64,000 nucleotides of DNA from Tenrec ecaudatus (taxonomy: Eukaryota; Chordata; Mammalia; Afrosoricida; Tenrecidae). Where the stretch lies: contig NC_134541.1 of assembly GCF_050624435.1 (NCBI RefSeq), positions 12,848,995 through 12,912,994 of the forward strand. Reading direction: 5' to 3'. Below, in pieces: positions 54,441 through 64,000 of the stretch. The position numbers and the translations under genes are program-made. Position 1 is the first letter of the stretch; every line of letters starts with the position of its first letter. The notes under the pieces are model-generated. The model was not told where the DNA came from. It ran no database searches and worked only from the letters and a program-made list of their open reading frames with translations.

Positions 54441-55326
54441 CTTCACCCCCAACCCTTTTTAGACAGTAAAAAGGAGTCCAGAAGAAGTCCATGTATTTTG
54501 CCTGATGTCACACAGCAGAGTGGTGATACAAGTGAGTTCACCTTAGGAATCCAAATGTTTCTATTATCTATGGAAACGCTGCTTTCACCCTGAGTCTAAG
54601 GCACATATTTGCTGAACTCCCTAAGGCTGACTTGAGTCAAGTGCATGGGTAATTGCTCGAATTGTAACACGTGTAGCCAGTGCTGGGAAGGAGATGCACC
54701 TGGCGCTCTGAAAGCCAATGGCAGTGGAATTTGACCTGGTTGGAAAAATCAGGAAGGCTTCTTTGAGGGAGCGACGCTAGATCTGAGAATTGAAGCGTGA
54801 GAATAGCATATGCAAAGGGCCTGGAGGAAGGACAAGATGCTGTGTTCCAGGGACCTCCAAAAGGGCCAGGGTAGCTGGAGAGGAGCAACCAGGCTCCATC
54901 CAGGTGTAGGCAGGACCAGGACTAGGGTGAGGCGGAGGAATGAGTTATGGTGCAAATTTTTTAAAATTCTGAATTCATTTTATTTTTATTTAATTTTCTT
55001 TTTCTTTTTTATAGTTTAAAGAGAACATTTATTAAATCTTTTTTGGGGTTTTTTTTAAAACATTTTATTAGGGGCTCATACAACTCTTATCACAATCCAC
55101 ACATATACATCATCAATTGTATAAAGCACATTTGTACATTCTTTGCCCTAATCACTCTCAAAGGATTTGTTCTCCACTTAAGCCCTCCGCATCAGGTCCT
55201 CTTTTTTTCTTCCCCTTCCCTCCAGTGGTGTAAATTTTGAGACAGGCTCTCTCATCTCAGTATTGCAAATGCAAGGTGGAGGCTTGAGCAGGAGAGCTTT
55301 GTTAAATGGGCAGCATAGGGCTTTCC
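54441..55326. other. Intergenic DNA with one LINE 3' end
   Basis: 54.4-54.95 kb unrecognised. The LINE piece at 54961-55226 follows. Confidence 0.5.
54961..55226 (-). mobile_element. Short L1-like LINE 3' end, - strand
   Basis: Flanks ggtgcaaatttt (54949-54960) and ggtgtaaatttt (55227-55238) are a target duplication with one change. Long A/T-rich tail at the left. Confidence 0.8.
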
Positions 55327-55327
55327 C

Positions 55328-55512
55328 TAAGGTGCCCTGGTGGCATAGTCATTATGCGTTGAGCTGCGATCTCAAAGGTCCAGTCTCCCCAAGGTAGAAA
55401 GGGCATTCTACTCCATTAAACAGTTACCATCTGCGAAACCCACAAGGGCAGTTCTACCTTCCCTATAGGGTCCCTATGAGTCAGAATTGACTCCATCGCA
55501 TTGAGTTTGTTG
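55328..55512 (+). repeat. AfroSINE, + strand
   Basis: aggtgccctggtggcatagt head, gaaacccacaagggcagttc body, ctatgagtcagaattgactc tail. Confidence 0.85.
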
Positions 55513-56689
55513 ATTGTATCCAGAGGAACTGCGGAGCTACTGAAAGCTTTTGTAGGATGGGGTGTTTAGAGCAAACACTGGTTGCCTCACGGGGGTCAAG
55601 GGGTGGAGATACTTAAGAGGCACTGCTGTCAGGACACAGGGATGAACTTGCTGAGCTGGGGGAAATTTCCCGGCCTCCTTATGACCTTGAGCCAATCATA
55701 TCACCTCTCAGGGCCTGTCTACTTATCCACAGAAGGGTGTCTAAGGTAGGAGAAGCCTGTGGGACTTCATCTTTATTTGTATGTATGTATATATATATAC
55801 ACATATACATACACACACACACACACATTTATCTCCCCAGGGCTTTTCACAAGCTGTCCCCTCTACCTCCTCAATCAAATTTTAGTTGGAAAATGACTTC
55901 CTCCGGAGGTTTACACCAGTGTCTCCCTAAGCGGGCGATAGCACCTGGGGGGAGAAGGGCGGTCCAAAAGCAGATACTCACTCCGTGTCCTGGATTATGG
56001 GCTAGAATATAAAAGTTTTTAGTTGCCGGGGAGGCGCTGAGTAATTTTTTTTTCTTGTTTCTGAAAGGGAAGCGGAAGGCCAAATTAGTTTGGAATTTGT
56101 GGTTTACACTTGGCCTTATCATAGTTATGACTAAGCAGAAATGTTCTTTCCTCTTTATTGGCTCTCTTTGTCTCCTCGGAATAGAACAATTCCCCAGAGG
56201 GGAGTGACCTCTTTGTTCAGGGGTATGTCACTCATCCATCCTCAGTGTCCAGCAAGTGGCCTGGCACACAGTTGATGCTTACTTTTGTCCGGGTGGACGG
56301 ATGGATGTGCGAATGCTTTCCTTGCTAGCTTCATGTCCCCATACAAGCACATAGCGGCCCTTCACAAGACTCCCTGGCCGCGAAGTATCACTATCGCCCC
56401 TGCAAGCAATCTGGCTCGAGTTCAAGTTCTGGCTCAACCATTTAACAGATGACTTGTTTTCGATACATCGCTTAACCTCTCTCAGTTTCGATTTCACATC
56501 GATCCCAACCTAGTAGCGATGCTGTAAGCTTCCAAAGAGGCAAAGGTTGGAAGGGAAACAGGCGCTTCCGCCTCGAAGCTTTCTTTTTTTATAATCTCGC
56601 CCTCCCAAGTCTCACCACCCTAGTTCTTCTGACCCAGCACCTCAATCCCTCCCTCGCAACCTCGCCCAGTGGGATTTGCAGGTTGTCGG
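55513..56689. other. Flank upstream of the UBE2V1 island
   Basis: A mixed TA/CA short tandem at about 55786-55828 and a MIR-like piece (tctggctcgagttcaagttc ... cgcttaacctctctcag) at about 56385-56485. No exon recognised. Confidence 0.5.
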
Positions 56690-57300
56690 GCCCTCGCGCA
56701 CGCAAACGTTCCCTCGGTCTAAATGGAAAGAGGGTGGGGAAAAAAAATCCTTCCCGGCAACAGCACGCGCGGGCGCGAGCCGCGGGCGTCAGCGGCGTCG
56801 TCTGCGCGTGCGCGCACGCATGCGTAGCCGGGCCCGGAGACGGGTGGGGGGTGAAGAAGGGGCCGGCCTTCCAGCGACAGCAACGCAAGATGGCAGCCAC
56901 CACGGGCTCGGGTGAGCTGGGGCGCCGGGTCCGGCCTGCTAAGGGGGCACGGGCTGGAGCCGAGACCGAAGGCCCGCGAAGGCCCTGGCATCGGGGCCGG
57001 GGTCTCTGCGCTGCCTCGGTCCGCCGGGCTCCGCGGCGGCGACCGGGGCGGCCTGTGGGGGAGGCGGAGCAGGCGGTGGCCGGAAGCACGGGCGGGGGCC
57101 GGAGGGGCCTGTGGGCGGCGCGGCCTGGCCCGGAGGCACCCCCAGGCGGCGTGAGGGACCCGCGGGAGGCCGGCCCGGGCCCCGGGCGGCTGCTGAGAGC
57201 CCGAGTGGGAGGGCGACGGGCGAGCCGGAGGGCATTACCCGGAGGCCGAGCCTGGCAGCCCGTGGGGGGAGACGAAGGTGTTGTTCCCTAGGGCGTGTGG
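56690..57300 (+). promoter_or_regulatory. UBE2V1: UBE2V1 CpG-island promoter
   Basis: A CpG-dense island spans the first exon. Alternating GC stretches at about 56798-56826 (TGCGCGTGCGC and GCATGCG) resemble NRF1 sites, and the YY1-type AAGATGGC overlaps the start codon. It has no TATA box. The island extends several hundred bases into intron 1, as is usual for housekeeping genes. Confidence 0.8.
56890..56911 (+). CDS. UBE2V1: UBE2V1 coding exon 1 (partial gene; remaining exons beyond window)
   Basis: UBE2V1 (UEV1A) is a ubiquitin E2 variant without a catalytic cysteine. It binds UBE2N and directs K63-linked chain synthesis in NF-kB signalling and DNA damage tolerance. The 22 nt encode MAATTGS plus the first base of a glycine codon, then a GTGAGC donor at 56912. 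This matches the UEV1A N-terminus MAATTGSG, which continues VKVPRNF in exon 2. The ATG sits in a CpG island inside an AAGATGGCAGC context, a YY1-type element common at such starts. I found no exon 2 in the 7 kb that follow and no UEV1B-type alternative first exon. The call rests on the eight residues, splice phase, CpG island and position downstream of PEDS1. Confidence 0.9.
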
Positions 57301-60300
57301 AGGCGTCCCAGGGCGGACGGAAGTCTTGAGCTGGGTGCTGAAGGTCTGGGCGAGGGGGGCAGCCTGGGGATGTCTGTTTGGGGAGGACGCCCAAGAAGCC
57401 CCTCAGAATGGTTGGGAAAAGGGAACTGAGCCTGAGGGGTGACTGCAGGGACTCAACCCCACCCCCTTTATTGGCTAGGGGGAGGACTCCGGCGTCAGTT
57501 TTGAGGATAGGATTCGCGAGGGAATCTCCGGGTTGGCTAGGGAGGAGCCTTGGGTTGGCCGCCTTACGGGGCGGGGGGTGATCGAGGGCATCGCCCAGGA
57601 TAAGCAAGAGACAGTCAGAGCCCAGATGGATCGGGTGGAGGTGGCTGATAGGCAATGGGCCCCTCATTGCCAGACCTCCGTGGAGGAGACAGATGGCTTC
57701 CTCCAGGTTAGGATTTAGGAAGTAGCGCCAAGTTGGAGCAGCTAGAAGCGCCCCACATTGGGCCGCGGGGAGCAGGAATTGGGAGCCCGCGGTTGTCTAT
57801 TTTGGGGGGTTGTCCTGTGGAGGGGGAGTCCTTGCATACGGTGGGAATGGGGGAAAGATCAGGCTTTAGACATAATTCCTTAAAGGGGTGGGGGGGAATC
57901 CCTTCCGGTTTAGGTGAGGAAACTCTTATGTGTCTTGTGGAAACTGCATCACTCCCTTCTACCCCTTTGGGTGGTAGGGGCAGATAAGTGGGTTCTCTTG
58001 GAAGTTGGCAGGAGGTGGGAGTGGGACAGAGGAAATGGGTGCTCTGGGGTGGCTGTGTGGAACTAGGTGGCTAAGCAAACTCCACTTCTCCGGGATGTGC
58101 ATGAGGGAGATGAGCGGCTATACTTTGAGGGTGAAAATTCTTTCACTCCCTAGATCATACAGAGGAAGCAGCCCTTCTTGGTCTGCTTAAGATGGGCCAG
58201 AGGCCCAGGTGGGGAAGGGGCTGTTTCAGGGTTCATCTAGGTGGTGAGGTTTCTGTAGGGACGATTCCTCAGAGGGCAGAGTCAGATTGAGTGGAGCTGC
58301 TGCACCCTGAGGTGCCTGTGCCTGGTAGTAGAGTTGTCCCAGGAGGTCCTCCCAGGTGGGGTGAAATGGGGGTGGGGTGGGGGGAGTCCCTAATGGAAGG
58401 GAGAAAGAGGCCCACAATGGTGGAGTGAGAGGTTTGCAGCCCGGCCACCAGCAGCAGCAGTGTTGGGAAAGGGTTGGTGACTTAAGTGGAACAGGGTGGG
58501 AGCAACCCATCTTCTTCTCATGAGGTTGGCCTTCTTTCCAAGAACTCTTGTTTCCCAGGAAGCCATCCTTGACTGTTCGGGTGAGGAATAGAAGGAGTTG
58601 GATGGAGGGGCTCTCACGGAGTGACCCACCACAGGCTGCACTGGGGACTTCCTGGAGGAAAGAGGCCAGGCGCCCTGCATCCTTTCCTAGTTAGGTTTCC
58701 ATTTGAACAGTGCTGAGTCAATTCATTTACATTGTCACAGACACTGGCAGAAGAGGGAGGCAGGGCCAGGTTTTAGGCAGCTGTGAGAGAGTGCTCATCA
58801 GAAGAACTCCTCTGCCAGGTTGCTGTGAACTGGAGTACGAGGGGGCCGGTGGCAGCCAGCATCATGAGGTATTGCCACCCAGCCCTGTTTGCAATCACTC
58901 TGGAGTTTGGCTTCCTACAATCCGGTTTAACAGCTACTTAATTCTGACTTCCTGAGGCCCTGCCAATGGAAGAGTGCTTCACAAGTGCTGTGTCAGTTGA
59001 TGAGACATTGTCAGACAAGTGGAATACGAGAGCCCCTGGTGTGGTGTAGCTAACATACAACAGACGTGGAGGTGCCCTCAGATGGACTTCCCATAACTCC
59101 TCTGACTGTTTATTCTACACATACTTACTGAGTGCCGGGGATTGTCAACAACGCAGGCTCTGCCCTTGAGGAGCTTCCGTTGGGGGCAGGGGGCGGTAGG
59201 CTATTAGGAGAGTACATAAGTAGGACATTTCAGATAGCAGTCAGTGTGGTGAAGGAAATCACGTCATGTGATAGAAAGCACCCAAGAGGTGGTCAGGGAA
59301 CACTTCTGTGAAACTGCCAGAGGGACTGAGACAGTGATCGAAGGAGCCATCCATATGGTGTATGTCACAGGTGGGGGACAGTGGTGCAAAGGTCCTGTGG
59401 TGGGAATGAGTTTGACATGTAGCAGGGCAAGGGAAGCTTGCTAAGTGGTGTAGAGAGAGGGGGAAAGCCATCAAACAGAACCTGATCTGAAGTGGGCCTT
59501 CTGTAGATAGCTGTTGACTGAATGTGTGAGAAGCAGAGGCAGGACAGGGTCTGGGTGACCTGTAACCCCTGGTGAAAGGAGTGCAGAGAGGCCTCAGTAA
59601 AACGAGTGTGCCCAGTGCTCCACCTGCTACGGCTCCTTTTTGTTTCGGGATGGTCAGGGCCCGTAGACTTCTTTCAGCAAGCCTCTTGGTTATTCTAGGC
59701 CCTGCTTGCCAGGAAGCAGCCCCGAAGCCTTTGAGTTCTTGTCAGGCCTGGACTGAGCACTACCACCTCCCACTTCCTGTGGTCCCACAGTGTGATATCT
59801 CTAGAGGCCCTAGAAGGTGGAATTGAAAAGGCCACTAGAACCAGGACATCTGTACCAGCACACGTGACTTACCTCGTCCTTAGCCAGGATTGCACGACTC
59901 CCCAAAGTGGCCCGTGGCTTCCAGGTCTTTCCTCTCACACACAGCATCTCTTGGGCTTCCATGCACTTAACCAGAAACTAAGTCCCAGGAAGGTAATTTA
60001 CGTGCTGGCTAGTCACGACTTTGGAGGTGCGTATGTCAGTGGCTTCACACACACAGCTTACGCCACTTACTCGAATTTACCTCCTTGGGCAGTAGAGGTT
60101 AAGCTGGCTTTCATTCCACGCCAGAGTGGCCCTCAGAGGCACTTCGAGCAGGTGGGGAGAGCCCAGGTCCCTTAGCTGCTTTCAGTTCCCAGACAGCTCA
60201 CTGGGTGAGCATCTTGTACCGATTGTAGTTAAATACTTTTTTATTTCTTGTTCCCAAAAAGATGAGCCCTGCAGTCCAGAGAAGTACTTCATATCATGCT

Positions 60301-60349
60301 CAGCTGAAGAAACAGCAGCCTGCTCTAAGGATGGGAGGGCCATGGGTGA

Positions 60350-60480
60350 TGCACAGGGTTAAGCACTCCAGTCCTAGCCACTTGGAAGACAGGTCACAGC
60401 CTTGAAAACTCTGTGAAGCAGTTCTACTCTGCACACCAAGTGCTCGGCCACCACCATGGGTACCTACTAGTGGTGGATGG
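60350..60480 (+). repeat. Possible AfroSINE, + strand
   Basis: ggttaagcactccagtccta and gaagcagttctactctgcac fit the head and body loosely. Confidence 0.4.
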
Positions 60481-61489
60481 GAGCGGGCTTTGTTAGTAAT
60501 CTGCCCCCTCCCCCCCCCCCCCAGGGACTGTCATGGTGTGTTTTCCCCTTTCCATGAGCTTTAAAGAAATCCTCTTTCTCCGCCCCCCTCCCCACCATAT
60601 TCTTTCTCTCTTTTTCCCACCTCCCTCTCCCTGCCTCCTCTCCTCTCCACCTGGACTTTAATTCTGGCATTGTAGGAAAGGCAGAATAGAACATGTAAGA
60701 TCAGGACTGCTGCTTAAATCTGAAAGCCCACAGGGACCTGCAGAGCAGCCCATTTGATAAGCAAATATTTCGGTACAATTTTATTTGGCAAATACTGTTT
60801 GAGCACACAGGTCCCTAAACTTATGTGGCCTATTGCCCCCTTTCAGGAAAAAAGATGGTGCCCCTGGCAGTAAAATACTTTACTGCAGCTCCCTACCATC
60901 CAGGCTGAAGTGTAGGTTCCCCTGGCTTGCCCCAGACACTTCCTCCCCCCCCCCCCCGCCCTTTTTTATATTTGCTGTCTGCTATGGATACCTCTAAATG
61001 GGGCCCAATCCAGTAAGAGTGAGGTCCATCTTTAAGGAGAGTTTGTGCACACCCCACAGCACAGTGCTCATTGGGTTAGGGTCCCCCACGTTACGTTCCC
61101 CATTGTTAGGGTCCCCATGTTGTGGCAGGTCCTCATCCCCGGGACTGCTAGGTACCACACACAACTGTGTTATCTCAGCCTCGAGCAGGACGTCACGTAA
61201 CTGGGAGGCCATGAGTGGCAGGTGAGGGTGAGGAACCAGTACAGTTTTGCTCCTGGATACATGTTCTGCCATGCTGTTGCCCTTCCGGCCCCTGTTCTTT
61301 GCCTGGCTGTTCGTCTCCCAATCTCCCTGCCCTTGGCTGGTCTGTGGACTCTGCCTGGGCTGAAGGGGAGTTGAGTTCATCCATAAGTGCATTCCTCGTG
61401 ACCCGCAGGTAGGTAGCTTTCCCTCATCCTCACACCCACTTACCACAAGCCCAGTGAGCATACCCCACAGATAGGCCAGAGCCTTCTTT

Positions 61490-62162
61490 TTTTTTTTTAC
61501 ATTTTATTTTATTTTATTTTTTTAACAATTTATTGGGCTCATACAATTCTTATCACAGTTCATATATATACATACATCAGTTGTATAAAGCACATCTGTA
61601 CATTCTTTGCCCTAATCATTTTTTCTCCTCTTTTCTTTTTTTACATTTTATTAGGGACTCATACAACTCTTATCACAATCCATACATATACATACATCAG
61701 TTGTATAAAGCACATCCATACATTCCCTGCCCCAATCATTCTCAAAGCATTTGCTCTCCACTTAAGCCCCTTGCATCAGGTCCTCTTTTTTTTCCCCTCC
61801 CTCCCCTTTCCCCCCTCCCTCATGTGCCCTTGGTAATTTATACATCGTTATTTTGTCATATCTTGCCCTATCCGAGTCTCCCTCCCCCCCTTCTCTGCTG
61901 TTCCTCTCCCAGGGAAGAGGTCACATGTGGATCCTTGTAATCAGTTCCCCCTTTCCAACCCACTCACCCTCCACTCTCCCAGCATCGCCCCTCACACCCT
62001 TGGCCCTGAAGGTATCATCCACCCTGGATTCTCTGTACCTCCAGCCCTCATATGTACCAGTGTACAGCCTCTGTCCTATCCAGCCCTGCAAGGTAGAATT
62101 CGGATCATGGTAGTTGGGGGGAGGAAGCATCCAGGATCTGGGGGAAAGCTGTGTTCTTCATT
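61490..62162 (-). mobile_element. L1-like LINE with two 3' ends in tandem, - strand
   Basis: A 3' end of about 125 bases (61495-61620) is followed at about 61640 by a second copy of the same end that continues to 62162. One target duplication (ggccagagccttcttt at 61474, ggctagagccttcttt at 62163) encloses both. Confidence 0.75.
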
Positions 62163-62671
62163 GGCTAGAGCCTTCTTTCCCATGCTTGGATGAGAGGCAC
62201 CTCCTGACCATTTCTCGCTTCCAGCCTTGCCCTTTCCACCCCATTCTCCGGGCCGCCAGAATGGTCTTTCACCGACTGAAAGCAGAACTGCCATTCCATT
62301 GCAAGAATCCCTCCCACTGCACATATCATAAAACCCAGTCTCTAACCCGGCTGCCTTTGGCCTGAGAGGTAGCCTGCGTACTTCTGTTCACGCTCCCCCC
62401 ACGCTCCATGCCCACACACACATCTTCACATGTGCTGCCTGCTTCTCATCCTTCAGGTCTCACTGAGGTTTCCAAAGAAGCCTCCTGAGTCACTCCTACT
62501 GCTCTGCTCTTCTAAAACATCTGTCCTGAACTGAAGTTTTCTCTAAAAACAGGTGCCTTTCCACTATAGCAGAATCCTGTCAGGTTCTCTACACTGTCCC
62601 TAACACAGTCGGTGCTCAGCAAATGTTTGTTGAATGTTGGAATACATTCATTCAGGGGTCCTTGTGGACAG

Positions 62672-62925
62672 TAAGTGCGGTCAAGTCCGCTCAGACTCCT
62701 CTCGACCATGAACCACAGTAGAGTGCTGCCTGCCCCTGGGCCGTCCTCAAGCTGGCGGGAGGCTTTCAAATGGAAAGACTGGTGTGTCTGTACAGAGAGA
62801 AGGAGGGGCCTTGGTGCTGCAGTGGCTGTGTTGGGCCCTTGCCGCAAGGTCAGCAATTCAAACCGCCAGCTGCACGGTGGGGGCGACTTAGAGTGGTCTT
62901 GGTGGCAGTGAGTTGGTTGGTTTGG
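62672..62925. repeat. AfroSINE pieces, a - copy then a + copy
   Basis: cggtcaagtccgctcagact is a - tail and body (62672 to about 62780). ggggccttggtgctgcagtg to ggtggcagtgagttggttgg is a + copy at about 62800-62925. Confidence 0.6.
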
Positions 62926-62954
62926 TTACCCTGGAGTTAACTGTGCCCTCTCCT

Positions 62955-63120
62955 TCCCGAGGAGCTCTGGTGGGATAGTGGGTTTCGAGTTGGGCTGCTC
63001 GTTGAAAGGTCCAAACCTGCCAGCTGCTCTTCCACAGGGAAAGATGGGGCTGGCTACTTCTGCCCTGTACTGGAGGGCCGCCGCGAGTCAGGATCGCAGT
63101 GGTTTGGGTTTCTCTTTCCT
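62955..63120 (+). repeat. AfroSINE, + strand
   Basis: gagctctggtgggatagtgg head, cgagttgggctgctcgttga, and ccgcgagtcaggatcgcagt tail. Confidence 0.75.
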
Positions 63121-64000
63121 CAGCTGCCCTCATACACTTCTCACATTCTAGGCTGTCTCCACTCCTGCCGGAGGGAACGTGGCCCTTGCCTTTGTCACTG
63201 ACCCTAACAGCCGAGAAGCACGTGGTCTTGCATTCCGTCACCAGCTGTTGTCACACTGTCTGGACCTATGAAAAATAACAGGCTTCCACTGTTTCTTCCC
63301 TTCAAGCAGTGGTTCGTACACTAGAGAGCATCAGAAACTCCTGGGCCCCACCCTCCACTACGTCTGGGGGTGGGGCCTGAGAACAGTTCCCAGGTGATGT
63401 CTAGGCTGCCAGCGGGAGGGGGGTGTCCACACTTGGAGAAGTACTCTCCTGGGCAGGAAAGAAACGAGCAGCTCCTCTGAGCGGTCACACTGTGCTTGTT
63501 GGTTGTCTGGGAATAAGAATCCTGGCCCAGACTGTCCACTTTTCAGGAATCGCAGAGCCCAGGGCACTGCCTCTCGGGCCTCGCTTCAGAAGTGGGACAG
63601 CCCCAAACACCCAGCTCTTCACTGAATGGGAGGCCAGCCACATTCAGCTCCAGCTTTTTCTCAGGAGAAATGGGTGAAGCTCGTAGCGCTTTAAATAAGA
63701 CCAAGACCAGGCTAGGCTTTCCCAGGATCAGCATGCTCTTAATAGTTGCTGCTGCGTGAGCTTGGTTTTCTCAAAAGGCTCTGCAATCCTTTGTGGATCA
63801 CACGTATTTTAGTAGGCAGCTATATTTCAGATTACTGCACGCAAATGTTTCACTATGGTGTAGTGTGAAACCCCATCAAGTAGTCATGCTTTTCCAGCTG
63901 ATTGGCATATTTTCTATAATAGCCTACAGCTGCTGACTTTTTCGTTTATATTTAGCCAAGAGAATAACTGGCTGACTTTTGATACTGACACAGATCCAGG

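Larger units (their letters stand above)
56912..64000 (+). other. UBE2V1: UBE2V1 intron 1 (5' part)
   Basis: 7.1 kb from the donor to the window end. It holds L2/MIR-like pieces (about 59110-59190 and 62580-62645), a LINE block at 61490-62162 and several SINEs near 60.4 and 62.7-63.1 kb. I found nothing encoding VKVPRNFRLLEELEEG, so exon 2 lies beyond 64000. Confidence 0.75.

Noticed and set aside
56683-57667. Open frames of 202 (+) and 242 (-) residues over UBE2V1 exon 1
   Set aside because: Same CpG-island effect. The + frame does not keep MAATTGSG, and composition is Arg/Gly/Pro-rich without a domain.
57000-64000. Search for UBE2V1 exon 2 and the UEV1B alternative first exon
   Set aside because: No frame encodes VKVPRNF or MPGEVQASYLK; they must lie outside the window or be absent.

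Overview
This is nuclear DNA of an afrotherian mammal, most likely a tenrec. Three repeat classes support that. tRNA-derived AfroSINEs are scattered throughout. BovB-like RTE LINEs have a 3' tail that resembles the AfroSINE tail. Four short hAT elements of three kinds are present, and three of the four match SPIN (Space Invader) elements; among afrotherians SPIN is known to me only from tenrec. Species assignment is inference from repeat content.

The window holds one complete gene and the start of a second, both on the + strand. PEDS1 (TMEM189, plasmanylethanolamine desaturase, the enzyme that makes the plasmalogen vinyl-ether bond) has six coding exons at 3368-3491, 11738-11857, 22161-22252, 23578-23722, 25084-25296 and 27448-27569. 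All introns are GT-AG, and the joined frame gives 271 residues with the family's histidine motifs intact. Its CpG-rich promoter lies at about 2980-3500 and its 3' UTR ends near 28385. UBE2V1 (UEV1, the partner of the E2 enzyme UBE2N for K63-linked ubiquitin chains) begins at 56890: only the 22-nt first coding exon (MAATTGSG, last codon split) and its CpG island are inside the window. The remaining exons must lie beyond base 64000. This is the PEDS1-UBE2V1 (Kua-UEV) gene pair known from other mammals, in the same order and orientation.

Layout: 1-2.9 kb upstream flank with SINEs; 3-3.5 kb PEDS1 promoter and exon 1; 3.5-27.4 kb PEDS1 introns with a LINE 3' end at 6-7.6 kb, an L1 ORF2 relic at 15.2-16 kb, three SPIN copies and one other hAT element; 27.6-28.4 kb 3' UTR; 28.4-56.7 kb intergenic DNA made largely of nested transposons; 56.7-57.3 kb UBE2V1 CpG island; 57-64 kb UBE2V1 intron 1. 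The intergenic block contains two RTE LINEs, each split by several later insertions (31.2-36.1 kb and 44.3-49.6 kb), four solo-LTR fossils and a MaLR-like internal fossil. At 53.3-53.5 kb there is a small GC-rich island with two ZNF143-type motifs that no recognised gene explains.

I found no bacterial-type system, CRISPR array or unknown protein-coding gene. The most notable observations are matching splice phases that permit PEDS1-UBE2V1 read-through, the unexplained ZNF143-type island, SPIN elements inside AfroSINEs, and the nested LINE structures whose target-site duplications can be read directly. Repeat family names come from recall of consensus sequences, not from a database search.
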